This document shows positions 1-8,431 of a stretch of DNA of 64,000 nt, one piece after another (the first letter of the stretch is position 1; every line of letters starts with the position of its first letter). The notes beneath the pieces are model-generated. The model had not been told where the DNA came from and did no database searches. It saw only the letters and a list, made by a program, of their open reading frames with translations. The position numbers and the translations under genes were made by a program. Source of the stretch: Hyphomicrobiales bacterium (GTDB taxonomy: Bacteria; Pseudomonadota; Alphaproteobacteria; Rhizobiales; Beijerinckiaceae); contig CAKNFJ010000002.1 of NCBI GenBank assembly GCA_930633495.1, positions 682,001-746,000 on the forward strand, given 5' to 3'.

Positions 1-2
1 TC

Positions 3-698
3 GTTCGCGGCCTCGTCGCTTTGGGCGTGATCAGCAGCTTCAGCGTCACGCTCATCCCCAACGAGGTTGTCGCCGGAGAAAGGTCCCGCCGCATGCTGGC
101 GATCATCGGTGGCATGGCAGCCGGCGCCGCCGCTCCGCAGGTCTACCAGCGGCTTCGGAACAACAATGGCTATGGGATGCAGCCGAACTACCAGAATCAG
201 GGGTACGGCGGCTTTCAGCCGAACTACCGCAGCCCTGGCTACGGGTATCAGGATTATCGCCCAGCTCCGGTCTATGACCATCCGCGCCGCGACTACCGCG
301 AGCGTCGCCCGTACTACCAGCCCAACTCCTACGCCGCTCGCCCCATCCCCATGTCGGACGAGATGACGATCGCCGCCAAGGCGGTCATCGCGGCCGAGGT
401 GAACAGCATCGCTCAAGCCGACGCGATGATCGACCAAGCTATCCGCCAGGGCATGAGCTGCATGAGCCAGCTGGGCTATGGCGGAAACTGCGTCGTGCGC
501 ACCGGCAGCGTGACCATGGACTTCGCTCGCGGCCGCTTCGTTGCCGCCCCTCTCGGACGCGTCGTCGCGCGCGAGGAGAATGGGATCTACAGCGCCGACG
601 ACATGGTGATGCGGCAGGTCTGGAACCGCGCCAAGGCGCTCAAGGCCCAGGAAGACAGCTACCGCTATGGCGCCGGCGGGTACGGCCCGCGCTTCTGA
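3..698 (+). CDS. Gly/Tyr-rich hypothetical protein, 5' end outside window
   Basis: The frame is open from the window edge, so the true start is probably upstream; an internal TTG at 21 is the first possible start. A hydrophobic Gly/Ala stretch (about residues 27-40 from that TTG) suggests a membrane or export signal. A low-complexity region rich in Gly, Tyr, Asn, Gln and Pro follows (about residues 48-105), then a compact C-terminal domain with two cysteines (CMSQ and NCVV). It ends just before a strong terminator. Function is not recognised; a secreted or envelope protein is the best guess. Confidence 0.6.
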   Translation, partial: VRGLVALGVISSFSVTLIPNEVVAGERSRRMLAIIGGMAAGAAAPQVYQRLRNNNGYGMQPNYQNQGYGGFQPNYRSPGYGYQDYRPAPVYDHPRRDYRERRPYYQPNSYAARPIPMSDEMTIAAKAVIAAEVNSIAQADAMIDQAIRQGMSCMSQLGYGGNCVVRTGSVTMDFARGRFVAAPLGRVVAREENGIYSADDMVMRQVWNRAKALKAQEDSYRYGAGGYGPRF

Positions 699-719
699 TC
701 CGCAACCACCTGCGCTCGT

Positions 720-771
720 AAGGGCCGGTACACCCCAATTTGAGATCGGGGCGTACCGGCCCTTCTGTTTT
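720..771 (+). terminator. Rho-independent terminator
   Basis: The arms AAGGGCCGGTAC-A-CCCC (720-736) and GGGG-C-GTACCGGCCCTT (748-764) pair over 17 positions with one mismatch around an 11-nt loop, followed by CTGTTTTC. It lies 22 nt after the stop of the gene ending at 698, and just beyond the stop of the converging gene ending at 776. The T-rich side favours termination of plus-strand transcription. Confidence 0.85.
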
Positions 772-775
772 CTGG

Positions 776-1849
776 TCAGGCCGAAAGGGTCGCGAGCGGA
801 TCGCTGGCAAGATCCGGGACCAGGTTCAGATCCAGCGCGCGCGCGATCCGCTCGGCGACGACGATCGCGAATTCCTGTGAGCTGGCGCCGCGCGGCCAAT
901 CCTGGTCGCCGAATTGAGCGTAGGCGGCTCGATAAGCCTCGAAGCAGGCAGCAGCCCGGACCACGGCTTCGGCCGCCGGCGATAGGCTATCGACCTCCTG
1001 GCACGCTCTTTTCAGCTCGGTATACGCGATCAGGAGCTCGAAGGGGGTTTTGCCCAGCTCGCTCGGGGCGATAGCGTATTCGATATCGACCATCGCCCGA
1101 TGGATACTGGCCGCGACTGGATCGTCAAGGGCACTCTCGTCATGGATGGTGACGCTGCCTTCCCCCAGCCGAACGTCTGTGTTCGGCCAAAATGTGTGAG
1201 CGGGGAACCGATCCTTGCTCTCAAGCAGGCTTTCCGCGAAGGCGACGGCTGTTTCCGGCTGATCCCCGCGGAAATATCCGAAACTGGGGCTGTCGCGATC
1301 CGGCATCGCAAGCTCGACCGAACCGATGGCATTGGACAGGATGTTCGAGCGCGGATTCAAGCACCAGACTGGCGCCGGCGCGCGCATATGCACGACGCCC
1401 CCAATCACGAGGACCGCGTCCATCATCTCGCGAACCGCCCCCGCAATCTCATGCTCGCGGTTCGATTCTAAGACAGTCGCTCCCGGTGGGACTCCCGCGT
1501 CGAGAAAGGTGATCAGGCGCCCGGTTCTCCCCTTCAGCGGGTAGTCGATCCAGGATCCGCGCGCTTGCCGGTTGTCGGCCCTTTCCTTCGCGAGCTGGAA
1601 CTCGCTGGCCCGGATCGGCTGGTCGTCTCCATCGAACATTGGCCGGTAAAGCCGGCCATCGACAACGCGCCAGTCGCAATCATGGGGCGGCAGCGTCCGG
1701 CCCCGCATGCTGATAGCAACGGGCGCATCGTCAATCGTGCGGATCGCGATTGGCACGACTTCGCGGTACTCAACGTCCTGCTGGTCGCGCTTCCGAGGGA
1801 GTTTCACCCGAGCGGAATAGGGTACATCGAAGTTGAGGATTGTGGTCAT
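776..1849 (-). CDS. Divergent paralogue family member 1, unknown function
   Basis: A 357-residue protein without signal peptide or membrane segment. It carries the four marks of the family described in the findings: a Tyr/Arg-rich N-terminal strand region (PYSARVKLPRKR), motif A DDAPVAISM at 40-48, motif B RVVDGRLYRP at 61-70, and motif C VLVIGG...RAPAPVW at about 146-162. The C-terminal tail is SDPLATLSA. Its ATG overlaps the stop of the upstream family member as ATGA, so the two are probably translationally coupled. No catalytic motif or known domain is recognised. Confidence 0.88.
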   Translation of the reverse strand: MTTILNFDVPYSARVKLPRKRDQQDVEYREVVPIAIRTIDDAPVAISMRGRTLPPHDCDWRVVDGRLYRPMFDGDDQPIRASEFQLAKERADNRQARGSWIDYPLKGRTGRLITFLDAGVPPGATVLESNREHEIAGAVREMMDAVLVIGGVVHMRAPAPVWCLNPRSNILSNAIGSVELAMPDRDSPSFGYFRGDQPETAVAFAESLLESKDRFPAHTFWPNTDVRLGEGSVTIHDESALDDPVAASIHRAMVDIEYAIAPSELGKTPFELLIAYTELKRACQEVDSLSPAAEAVVRAAACFEAYRAAYAQFGDQDWPRGASSQEFAIVVAERIARALDLNLVPDLASDPLATLSA

Positions 1850-2877
1850 ATCTGCAGCATATCGAGGTCGTTAGGAGGTTCGGGCGCGAGCACCTGAACG
1901 ATTTGGGCGGCCCGGCGCGCGGCAAAGCCAGCATGAGCTGCCATTGTGCGATCCATGCGACGCTGAATGATGGTCGGGTCAGCTGGCGGCATGAAGGCCT
2001 CCATGCGATCGAGCACATGCGCGAGGAAAAGCGCCTTATCGTTGCTGTTGGGCTCCTGACCGAGCCGGCGGATTTCAGCCCAACCGCTGATGACCTCGAA
2101 GGGCAGTTTCTCGAAACCTGGCAAGTCGGCCAACATCACGTCCCCGACGAGCCCGCGGCACACGGACTCCTGGAAATCCGAAACCTCATCGAAGGCGAGG
2201 CATCGATCAGAGAAAATCTCGACCTTCCCGACTTGGCTCATCCGATCGCCACGCAGGTATTTTCCCGCAAGCTCCTCGGCTGCTTCCATATTGCTGAGGC
2301 GAAACGCGTAGGTATGAGACGACCTCTCAGCGCACGCAGGGGCGGTCGAAGGCCAGACGCCTGGAACCCGAAAATCGACGGTGACCACCGGCTCTCGCGC
2401 AAGCCGCCAGGGCATGCCGTCGAGCAGCACCAGGTTCTCCGCCTGAAGCTTCGCGCGGGCAACCGCTTCACCCTCCGTGCTGCTGATTACGCGCGCCGAT
2501 TTCAGCTGGAGGTAGTCGATCGCGGAATAGTTCGATTCTGGCCAGTACTGGACATGGCAGCCCCGGTACGACGCCTCCTCGAAGGGATTGCTTGAGAAGG
2601 TGACACCCTGCGGGCCGACGAGCTCAAGAAAACGCTCGAAATCGACGTGCTCGCCGTTCTCGCCAACGACGCGCTCAAAGAGCCGGTCCCCGACCTCGCG
2701 ATATTCGATCACCGTATCCATGATCGTCTCGATCCGAATGGCCAAGGGCGCTTCGCTAAGCGACATCTCCTCGACCTTGACCGGCATGCCGCGGCGGACG
2801 CGCACAGTACGCTCTGCGCGGCCCTTGGGAGGCACATGCGTGACCTCGTAACCAATCTGCGGCCAGAAGACCTTCAT
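1846..2877 (-). CDS. Divergent paralogue family member 2, unknown function
   Basis: A 343-residue soluble protein. Family marks: N-terminal GYEVTHVPPKGR, motif A SEAPLAIRI at 41-49, motif B YREVGDRLFE around 59-68, motif C LVLLDGMPWR with EPVVTV at about 149-167, and a C-terminal tail NDLDMLQI. It is the middle gene of a three-gene minus-strand operon, 4 nt downstream of the gene starting at 3478 and overlapping the next gene by ATGA. Similarity to member 1 is low apart from the motifs, so the pair is not a recent duplication. Confidence 0.88.
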   Translation of the reverse strand: MKVFWPQIGYEVTHVPPKGRAERTVRVRRGMPVKVEEMSLSEAPLAIRIETIMDTVIEYREVGDRLFERVVGENGEHVDFERFLELVGPQGVTFSSNPFEEASYRGCHVQYWPESNYSAIDYLQLKSARVISSTEGEAVARAKLQAENLVLLDGMPWRLAREPVVTVDFRVPGVWPSTAPACAERSSHTYAFRLSNMEAAEELAGKYLRGDRMSQVGKVEIFSDRCLAFDEVSDFQESVCRGLVGDVMLADLPGFEKLPFEVISGWAEIRRLGQEPNSNDKALFLAHVLDRMEAFMPPADPTIIQRRMDRTMAAHAGFAARRAAQIVQVLAPEPPNDLDMLQI

Positions 2878-2881
2878 CGGC

Positions 2882-3478
2882 TCAGCGCGGCCTGGGAGAC
2901 GGTGCAGGCTGCTCGCCGATCACGACCGACCAGCCGCGCATCGCGACCTCGTCGCCTGCGATGTACGTTCCGGCCGAAACGGAGTGGATCGAGAACTCCC
3001 CCTTGATGCTCTTGGCGAGGCTCCCGCACACATCGTCGCTGTCCAGCGAGAGCGGGCCGACGAACAACCCCTTCGACCCGTCGGCCATCGTGACGAACCA
3101 CGCGGCGACCTCGCTCAGCAGATCAGGATCGGCCTCGAAGTCCGCCGCCGAAATGACCTTGCCCGGAGGAGCGGTGCCCTCGATCGCGCCGGTCGCGAAG
3201 ACCGTGCCGTCGAAGCTCATCGCCTGGTCGTGCTTGCCCATCGGGCTTTTTGCCAGAGAGACGCCGCCCAGGAGGACGTGTTCGATGGAGGTGTAGCGGG
3301 AGCCTGTTAGAAAGCGGTTCTCGATATCGAGCCAAGCCTCGTCTTCGAGGTTGTGAGCGCCCACGCCGATCTTGTTCGGCAGGCCTTCCCCCCGGAGGAG
3401 GACCACACCCACGCGCCGCGCGCGGACCGTGCCCGCAGCCTCCAGGGTTTCACCAACACCATCGACATTGAGTCGCAT
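2882..3478 (-). CDS. Hypothetical protein heading a family operon
   Basis: A 198-residue protein I do not recognise. It has no membrane segments. The sequence alternates short predicted strands and Gly-rich turns (for example GVGAHNLEDE and GTVFATGAIEG), suggesting a beta-rich fold, and ends in a Pro/Arg tail (PAPSPRPR). It is the first gene of the operon that continues with family members 2 and 1, with only 4 nt to the next start. The context suggests a job tied to that family, but nothing in the sequence says what. Confidence 0.75.
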   Translation of the reverse strand: MRLNVDGVGETLEAAGTVRARRVGVVLLRGEGLPNKIGVGAHNLEDEAWLDIENRFLTGSRYTSIEHVLLGGVSLAKSPMGKHDQAMSFDGTVFATGAIEGTAPPGKVISAADFEADPDLLSEVAAWFVTMADGSKGLFVGPLSLDSDDVCGSLAKSIKGEFSIHSVSAGTYIAGDEVAMRGWSVVIGEQPAPSPRPR

Positions 3479-3719
3479 CAGACGCTCCCACTTCCGGTGA
3501 GTGCTTATCTAGCCCGCGGCGACGAAAGCCAAAATCGGGTGGGCGCATCGTCGCGCCGTGCCGTCCGACCCTGAAATATCGGGCTTCCTTGGCTCGTTCA
3601 GGTGAAGGCGTCTTCGAGAAGGTCGAGGAGCGCGGCAGTTTCGCCGCCGCGCATCTGCAGTGATTAGAGCGTAGGGGCGCGGTTTGGCGGGTTTCCGACC
3701 CGACGCCCTCCCCTGGCAA

Positions 3720-4364
3720 TCAGGCGGAGAGCCGGTCGTCGTCGGCGCGCTCACGCTGCATGGCGACCGGACGCTGGCTGCCGGGCTTGTAGGCGAGGCG
3801 GCGGTGGCCTTCGCAGTACGAGCCGGTGTTCTCGTGGAGCATGTTGCAGAAGCGGAAGGTGGGGCTCATTGGATCGCCGACAGGCCACTTGCAGGGCTTG
3901 CCATCGGCGGAGCGACCGGAGAGTGAGTTGATGGCTTCGGCGCCGAACCACTCGGTGTCCGGCATCACGATCTTGACGGGCGGCAGTTCGGCCCGCGCGA
4001 TGACCGGGCGCGGCGGAGGAGCAGGAAGCGCGACGGTCGTTCCGTCGGAGGCTTTTGACGCCTTCTGGTAGAGGACGTTGATCGAAGCCGGCCTTGCTGC
4101 CCTTTCCGCCTTCTCGCGCTTCGGCCGCACAGGCTTCGGCTGGCCGGCGGTCGCCGCGCGCTCCTCTTTCGTTTTGACCGTGCTGGGGATACGGGCGCCG
4201 CCCTTGTAGGCCAGATTGAGCCGATTGACCTTGCCGATGATGGAATTCTTGGTGAGTGACGATCCGTGCCGCAGATTGAGGATCTCGGCGCAGGCCGTTG
4301 TGGACTTGCGATCGGTGACCCACAGCGTGTGTAGATCGTCGATCATCGCTTGCGTCCAGCTCAT
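3720..4364 (-). CDS. gcrA: GcrA-type cell-cycle transcription regulator
   Basis: A 214-residue protein with both hallmarks of the alphaproteobacterial GcrA family. There is an N-terminal helix-turn-helix opening MSWTQAMIDDL and ending in NSIIGKVNRLNL (residues 1-51). The C-terminal cysteine motif has CKWPVGDP at 158-165, FRFC, then SYCEGH and LAYKP. A Lys/Pro-rich linker joins them. In Caulobacter, GcrA binds sigma70 RNA polymerase at GANTC-methylated promoters. This copy is longer in the linker than the usual 160-175 residues. As an element-borne paralogue it may redirect host cell-cycle promoters or act only on the element. Confidence 0.92.
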   Translation of the reverse strand: MSWTQAMIDDLHTLWVTDRKSTTACAEILNLRHGSSLTKNSIIGKVNRLNLAYKGGARIPSTVKTKEERAATAGQPKPVRPKREKAERAARPASINVLYQKASKASDGTTVALPAPPPRPVIARAELPPVKIVMPDTEWFGAEAINSLSGRSADGKPCKWPVGDPMSPTFRFCNMLHENTGSYCEGHRRLAYKPGSQRPVAMQRERADDDRLSA

Positions 4365-4458
4365 AAACCCGCTCCTGACTGATACCGACCGCGCCCGCGG
4401 CCATGGAATGACGATTCAGTCCTACGAACGGTCCTTGAAAGTGTCGAGCGCGAATCAT

Positions 4459-4516
4459 CAATCCATGCAGACTTCCGTGGATAGCCATCGACACTCCTTG
4501 ATCGGAAGAAGGATTG
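4459..4516. promoter_or_regulatory. Two CAWGGATTG-type sites upstream of the barrel gene
   Basis: CAATCCATG (4459-4467, the reverse complement of CATGGATTG) and AAGGATTG (4509-4516) lie in the 165-bp divergent gap between gcrA and the gene at 4530. A partial copy, CTCCTTGATC, lies between them. The gap also holds GATTC and GAATC (GANTC) sites. The role is inferred only from recurrence of the word in other intergenic regions. Confidence 0.4.
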
Positions 4517-4529
4517 GCCCTTTTATCCA

Positions 4530-5204
4530 ATGATGACACCAGCGCGAGGTATCTCAGTGACCGCCATAAAGCCCGACTTCATCACCTTCACCGGCGCCGA
4601 CGATGGCACCAGGACGGAGGAGCTCCTGGCCTTCGCTGATCGTCATCCGAAGACGGAATTCGGCATCCTCCTCTCTGCCTCCCGCGCTGGCTCGTCGCGC
4701 TACCCTACGCTTTCCTGGATCCGCGATGTCCCGAGGAGCCTTCACCTCGCCGCTCACGTCTGCGGCAGCTGGGCCGCGGCCTTGGCGGAGCGGGGTGAAC
4801 AGGCCGAGGTCGAGGCGCTCATCGGTGGGTTCCAGCGGGTTCAGGTCAACGTTGGCCGCACCCCTCAGGATCTAGGTCCTCTCGCCAGCTTCGCTTCGAG
4901 GCTCGGGGTCGATGTCATCCTGCAGAGCAGGGACGGAAGAGCGTTCCCTACCGAGAACAGGATTTCATGGCTCTTCGACGCTTCCGGCGGCGCCGGCATC
5001 GTGCCGACCTCGTGGCCGCGTCATCATGAGAAGCGGCTGGTCGGCTATGCCGGCGGTCTCGGCCCGTCGAATGCTGCCCAGGTCGTCGCCGGCCTCGACG
5101 CGACCGGCCCGTACTGGATCGACATGGAGAGCCGTGTGCGCAACACCGACGATGCCTTCGATCTCAGCCTCTGCGACCAGGTTTCTCGGGCCGTCGGGCT
5201 CTAG
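4530..5204 (+). CDS. TrpF-like beta/alpha-barrel protein, probably not a true isomerase
   Basis: A 224-residue protein with the outline of phosphoribosylanthranilate isomerase (TrpF). It has a first strand FITFTG (17-22), a strand leading to WLFDASGGAG with D150 and GGAG at 153-156, AGGLGPSNAAQV at 174-185 and a final WIDMESRV. The two glycine-rich loops that hold phosphate in TrpF are kept. The first-strand motif KICG, which supplies the catalytic cysteine, is replaced by ITFTG. No other tryptophan genes are nearby. A non-catalytic or repurposed phosphosugar-binding barrel is more likely than tryptophan synthesis. The start is ATG-ATG at 4530. Confidence 0.7.
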   Translation: MMTPARGISVTAIKPDFITFTGADDGTRTEELLAFADRHPKTEFGILLSASRAGSSRYPTLSWIRDVPRSLHLAAHVCGSWAAALAERGEQAEVEALIGGFQRVQVNVGRTPQDLGPLASFASRLGVDVILQSRDGRAFPTENRISWLFDASGGAGIVPTSWPRHHEKRLVGYAGGLGPSNAAQVVAGLDATGPYWIDMESRVRNTDDAFDLSLCDQVSRAVGL

Positions 5205-5211
5205 GGCCATA

Positions 5212-6828
5212 TTAGGCGGTCGCGCGGAGGCCTTGCTCGCTGCGCGACCGCTCAGGGGCGGGAGGCCTCCTGGTCGTCATGCTGCGACGGCGCTCGTTGG
5301 CTTCCCGCTTCAGCTCCGGCGCCTCGCCTTGCGGCCACGCCACCAGCTTCTCGGTGCCCAACGCGGAGCCCACGCCCTTCAGGTAGGCAACGAGGTCCAC
5401 CGACATCGTGCCGATGCGCTCGATGCCCGCCTCCGAAACGCGGAATGCTTCTCCCTCTCGCGGGGACTGTGCGTCGCGCACCGAAGGAGCCGAGCGGGCG
5501 AGATCGAGGTGAGCCTCGATGAGATCCTCATTTCCGTGAACGGGCATGGCAAAGCGCGGGCGAATTGCCCGATAGAGGTCCATCAACTCATCGCGATGCC
5601 CATGGCCGGACGCGTGGATCGGCAGCCCGCTGTTGGCATCCAGGACGTTCACACCCTTGGCGCGGAGCGTATCCAGCATCATTCGGACGGTCGCCTCGTT
5701 GCCGGGGATCGCACGGGCAGAGTGGACCACGGTGTCGCCCGCCTCGATGCGGAACGGACCGGAATTGGAGAACGCTCCAAGCTCCAGTTCAGTCGTCAGC
5801 CGCCGAAGAGCGGAACGCTCCTCCGCCTGCGTGCCCGTGCAAACCACGGCCATCTTGCGCTTCGGCATCCCGTGATGGAGGCGGCGAGCGTCGATCAGGG
5901 GAGGGGTATTAGGCTGCAGGACGCCGGTGGCGCAGGCCGTCTCGAAATTGCGCTGAATCGAGAAACCCGAGGAAGCGAGAGAGCGTCCGCTGCGACGGGC
6001 CGCGCCGCGAATGCCTTCGATGCGGGCGACGTTCGAGGCGAAGGTGGAAACGTAAACCCTGCCGGTGGCGGAGCGCATGACATCGGTCAGGCCATCCATC
6101 ACCTCGCCCTCCGAGCGCGAGCGGCCGGCACGGTGGGCGTTGGTGCTGTCGGCCAAGAAGGCCAGCACACCGGCGCGCCCGACACGTTCCAGGCTGCCGA
6201 AGTCAGTCGGGGCGCCGATGACGGGCCGGCTGTCGACCTTCACGTCGCTCGCGTGGATAATGCGTCCGGCCTTGCAAGCGAGCAGGATCGCCATGGTCTG
6301 CGGCGCAGAGTGCGTCACCCGGATCGGAGTGATGTCGAATTGCCCGATCCGGGTGGTGCGCTTCGGATGAAGCTCCCGCATCGGGTGCGATCGACCGTAT
6401 TCGCGAAGTCGGTTCTGCACCGTGTCGATGGTGTACTTCGTCCCCCAGATCGGCACACGAGAGAGCCGAGGCCAGGCCTCACTGAAGGCCAGGAGAGGTG
6501 CGATACCGCCTACGTGATCCTCGTGGGCATGAGTGAGGATGATGGCGTCCAGGCGATTAATGATGTCGCCGAAGCTGCGGGGGTCGGGGAAGATTGACTC
6601 GACCCGGGCCTCATGGCGCTCCGCGAATTCAGCGGCGAAATCGTCATCCGCACCGGGAAAGGTCGCACCCAGGTCGATCAGAACCCATCGACCCTTGGTG
6701 CCGACGGCGTAACAGTTCATTCCGACGCGGTTCGTTCCGCCCAGCGGAAGAATCGTGATCGCGCTATCGGAGGGGATAGGCGCCCGCTCCAGGATGGGGA
6801 GCGCCTGTGAAATTGGATTGGAAGTCAA
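5212..6828 (-). CDS. RNase J-type metallo-beta-lactamase/beta-CASP nuclease
   Basis: A 538-residue protein close to the usual RNase J length (about 550). The metal-binding motif THAHEDH is at 99-105, preceded by LIDLGATFPG (50-59). IIHASDVKVD supplies the later metal ligand, and beta-CASP features such as YVSTFASNVARIEG and PIHASGHGH follow. RNase J enzymes act as 5'-3' exo- and endonucleases in RNA processing and decay. The start is TTG at 6828. The gene converges on the barrel gene with 7 nt between stops. A second or divergent RNase J on a mobile element is unusual; the substrate cannot be told from sequence. Confidence 0.88.
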   Translation of the reverse strand: MTSNPISQALPILERAPIPSDSAITILPLGGTNRVGMNCYAVGTKGRWVLIDLGATFPGADDDFAAEFAERHEARVESIFPDPRSFGDIINRLDAIILTHAHEDHVGGIAPLLAFSEAWPRLSRVPIWGTKYTIDTVQNRLREYGRSHPMRELHPKRTTRIGQFDITPIRVTHSAPQTMAILLACKAGRIIHASDVKVDSRPVIGAPTDFGSLERVGRAGVLAFLADSTNAHRAGRSRSEGEVMDGLTDVMRSATGRVYVSTFASNVARIEGIRGAARRSGRSLASSGFSIQRNFETACATGVLQPNTPPLIDARRLHHGMPKRKMAVVCTGTQAEERSALRRLTTELELGAFSNSGPFRIEAGDTVVHSARAIPGNEATVRMMLDTLRAKGVNVLDANSGLPIHASGHGHRDELMDLYRAIRPRFAMPVHGNEDLIEAHLDLARSAPSVRDAQSPREGEAFRVSEAGIERIGTMSVDLVAYLKGVGSALGTEKLVAWPQGEAPELKREANERRRSMTTRRPPAPERSRSEQGLRATA

Positions 6829-6887
6829 ACGGACCTACTGTCTGTCGTTACGATTCGAGAAAATGGCCTCTATTCCTTCACATCATG

Positions 6888-6896
6888 AAGGATTGA
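6888..6896 (+). promoter_or_regulatory. AAGGATTGA site
   Basis: An exact copy of the recurrent word in the 167-bp gap between the divergent genes at 6828 and 6996. Just upstream TATTCCTTC (6871-6879) forms an imperfect inverted partner (TTCCTTC/GAAGGAT). Confidence 0.4.
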
Positions 6897-6995
6897 TCCG
6901 AAAGTTAGAAGGATCGCTCGAAGGCTTCGGTGGATGAGGGGGGCTTTGTGAGTTGCGTCCGAGAGCGCCACTGTGCCTGGAAGGAGAGTGGATCA

Positions 6996-7343
6996 ATGAC
7001 CGAAAAGCCCCAGAGCACTGCAGCAGCCGCGTTGGCGGCATTCTTCAAGGACAGCGAGGCTGTTCTGGATTTCGTCAACTCGGAATGCGTCGGGGAGTTT
7101 CCCTGGGCGATCGCTCAAGGCGGCGATCAGCTGGTCATTAGCGATGCGGACCGCTCGACGTTCGTCCTTATCCGCCCGGAAGCAGGCGGTTTCAAGGCGG
7201 AGCGCTTCCATGATCCGCTATGCATGGTGGACGCAGACATGGTGCCTGACCTGGTCGTCGTCGAGCGTGCGGATTCGATCGAGGAGGCCTTCGCTGCGGC
7301 CAAGGCTGAGCTCGGGCTGTCGCCGGCGGCGCTGAAGGCCTGA
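6996..7343 (+). CDS. Hypothetical protein heading a family operon
   Basis: A 115-residue acidic protein of unknown function. The ATG at 6996 is preferred because AAGGAGAG sits at 6981-6988 with good spacing; an in-frame start at 6930 lacks this. The chain holds two cysteines and a predicted mixed alpha/beta fold with a C-terminal Ala-rich helix (EEAFAAAKAELG). It ends 2 nt before family member 3, so it is the first gene of a four-gene plus-strand operon (6996-10446). Like the unrelated gene at 2882-3478, it is a small protein heading a family operon. Confidence 0.78.
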   Translation: MTEKPQSTAAAALAAFFKDSEAVLDFVNSECVGEFPWAIAQGGDQLVISDADRSTFVLIRPEAGGFKAERFHDPLCMVDADMVPDLVVVERADSIEEAFAAAKAELGLSPAALKA

Positions 7344-7345
7344 CC

Positions 7346-8428
7346 ATGAAGACGCGCAATGTCACCGTGCGATCGGTCTTCCCGCTTACGATCCAGAAGA
7401 AGCGCTCACGCGCACGTCAGACCATCGGTCTTCATCGCGATTTCTCGATTCCTGTCGCTGACCTGGATGGCGATGAGGCTCCCCTCGCCTTGCATCGGGT
7501 CGTGGAGCCTGGCTCATGGTCGAACCCGTCAATCACGATGAGGGCTTGGAATGGCCTGCCCGTCGCAAGACTGGACGGCCGTCACCCTGACGAGCATCAC
7601 CTGCGCGGGCTCCAGGTCGGAGACCCCGATGGTCTGAGACTTCTCGGGGATATCTCCGATCGAGAGCGCGCCCCAAAGGTCGTTTTCGAGACGATGCCCT
7701 TTGACGTCGACAAGGTTCTGTACGACGGCGAGGATGACCATTTCCGGCGGATTCAGAAAGCGCTGGATCGCTTCGCCTTTATCGATGGAGTCCTTCATCG
7801 CGTCGAACCACTGCCGAGCTATAAGATCACCGTCGGAAACAAGATCGAGCTGAGCCTGGCGCGTGCCAGCGCATCATCGCCGAACTGGCAGTCCGCCTAT
7901 CGGGGCATCAATCTGAATGTCGACCAGTTCGATCACGCAGTGGAACTGGCAACGAAGATCGCCGAAATCACGCCTGGTGCGAAGGTCCCGACTGTCGATG
8001 CGACGTCCGAATGGCAGGTGCTCGATTTCTCTCGGATTGAAACTGCGCGTCTCCCCGAACTGCTCGTCAACACGCGCTGTGCCGTAAACTTGGCGCTCGA
8101 TTCAGCCAAGACCTCGCTCACTGTTTTGCCGCCTGCGACCTTCGTCAAGCTTGGGGAACTTGCCGCTTGCAAGGCTGAGATCGCAGCGCCCGATCGCGCA
8201 AAAGCATTGTCGGGTGTCGATCGTGCACGCGATCTGATTTCCGAGCTTCACGACCAGGAGTTCGGCGTCGCAAAGCATCATACTGCAACCCGCGCCCATC
8301 TGCGGCGATGGTCCTCTGTCAGCCTGCTCGCTATCGATTCATGCGAGCCGCCGGCGATGGTGCCCGAGGACGCCGAGCTGGATCCCGACTACGAGCGAGC
8401 TGTCGACGATCTCGCCATGCTGAGGTGA
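7346..8428 (+). CDS. Divergent paralogue family member 3, unknown function
   Basis: A 360-residue soluble protein. Family marks: basic N-terminal strand FPLTIQKKRSRAR, motif A DEAPLALHR at 43-51, a weak motif B (MRAWNGLPVARL), motif C FAFIDGVLHRVEPLPSY at 143-159 and a tail DDLAMLR. It sits 2 nt after the small leader gene and 3 nt before member 4, so it is cotranscribed. It lacks the clean Pro-Glu-Leu tail of members 4-7 and 12. No recognised domain. Confidence 0.88.
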   Translation: MKTRNVTVRSVFPLTIQKKRSRARQTIGLHRDFSIPVADLDGDEAPLALHRVVEPGSWSNPSITMRAWNGLPVARLDGRHPDEHHLRGLQVGDPDGLRLLGDISDRERAPKVVFETMPFDVDKVLYDGEDDHFRRIQKALDRFAFIDGVLHRVEPLPSYKITVGNKIELSLARASASSPNWQSAYRGINLNVDQFDHAVELATKIAEITPGAKVPTVDATSEWQVLDFSRIETARLPELLVNTRCAVNLALDSAKTSLTVLPPATFVKLGELAACKAEIAAPDRAKALSGVDRARDLISELHDQEFGVAKHHTATRAHLRRWSSVSLLAIDSCEPPAMVPEDAELDPDYERAVDDLAMLR

Positions 8429-8431
8429 GAT

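Noticed and set aside
3450..3754. Two short minus-strand frames between gcrA and the gene at 3478
   Set aside because: They overlap each other and the neighbouring genes, are basic and lack ribosome-binding sites. I treat the 241-bp gap as non-coding.
4912..6597. Long plus-strand open frame (561 codons) antisense to the RNase J-type gene
   Set aside because: The protein is Arg/Gly/Ala-rich without domains, while the opposite strand encodes clear nuclease motifs. Such antisense frames are a by-product of high GC at third positions.
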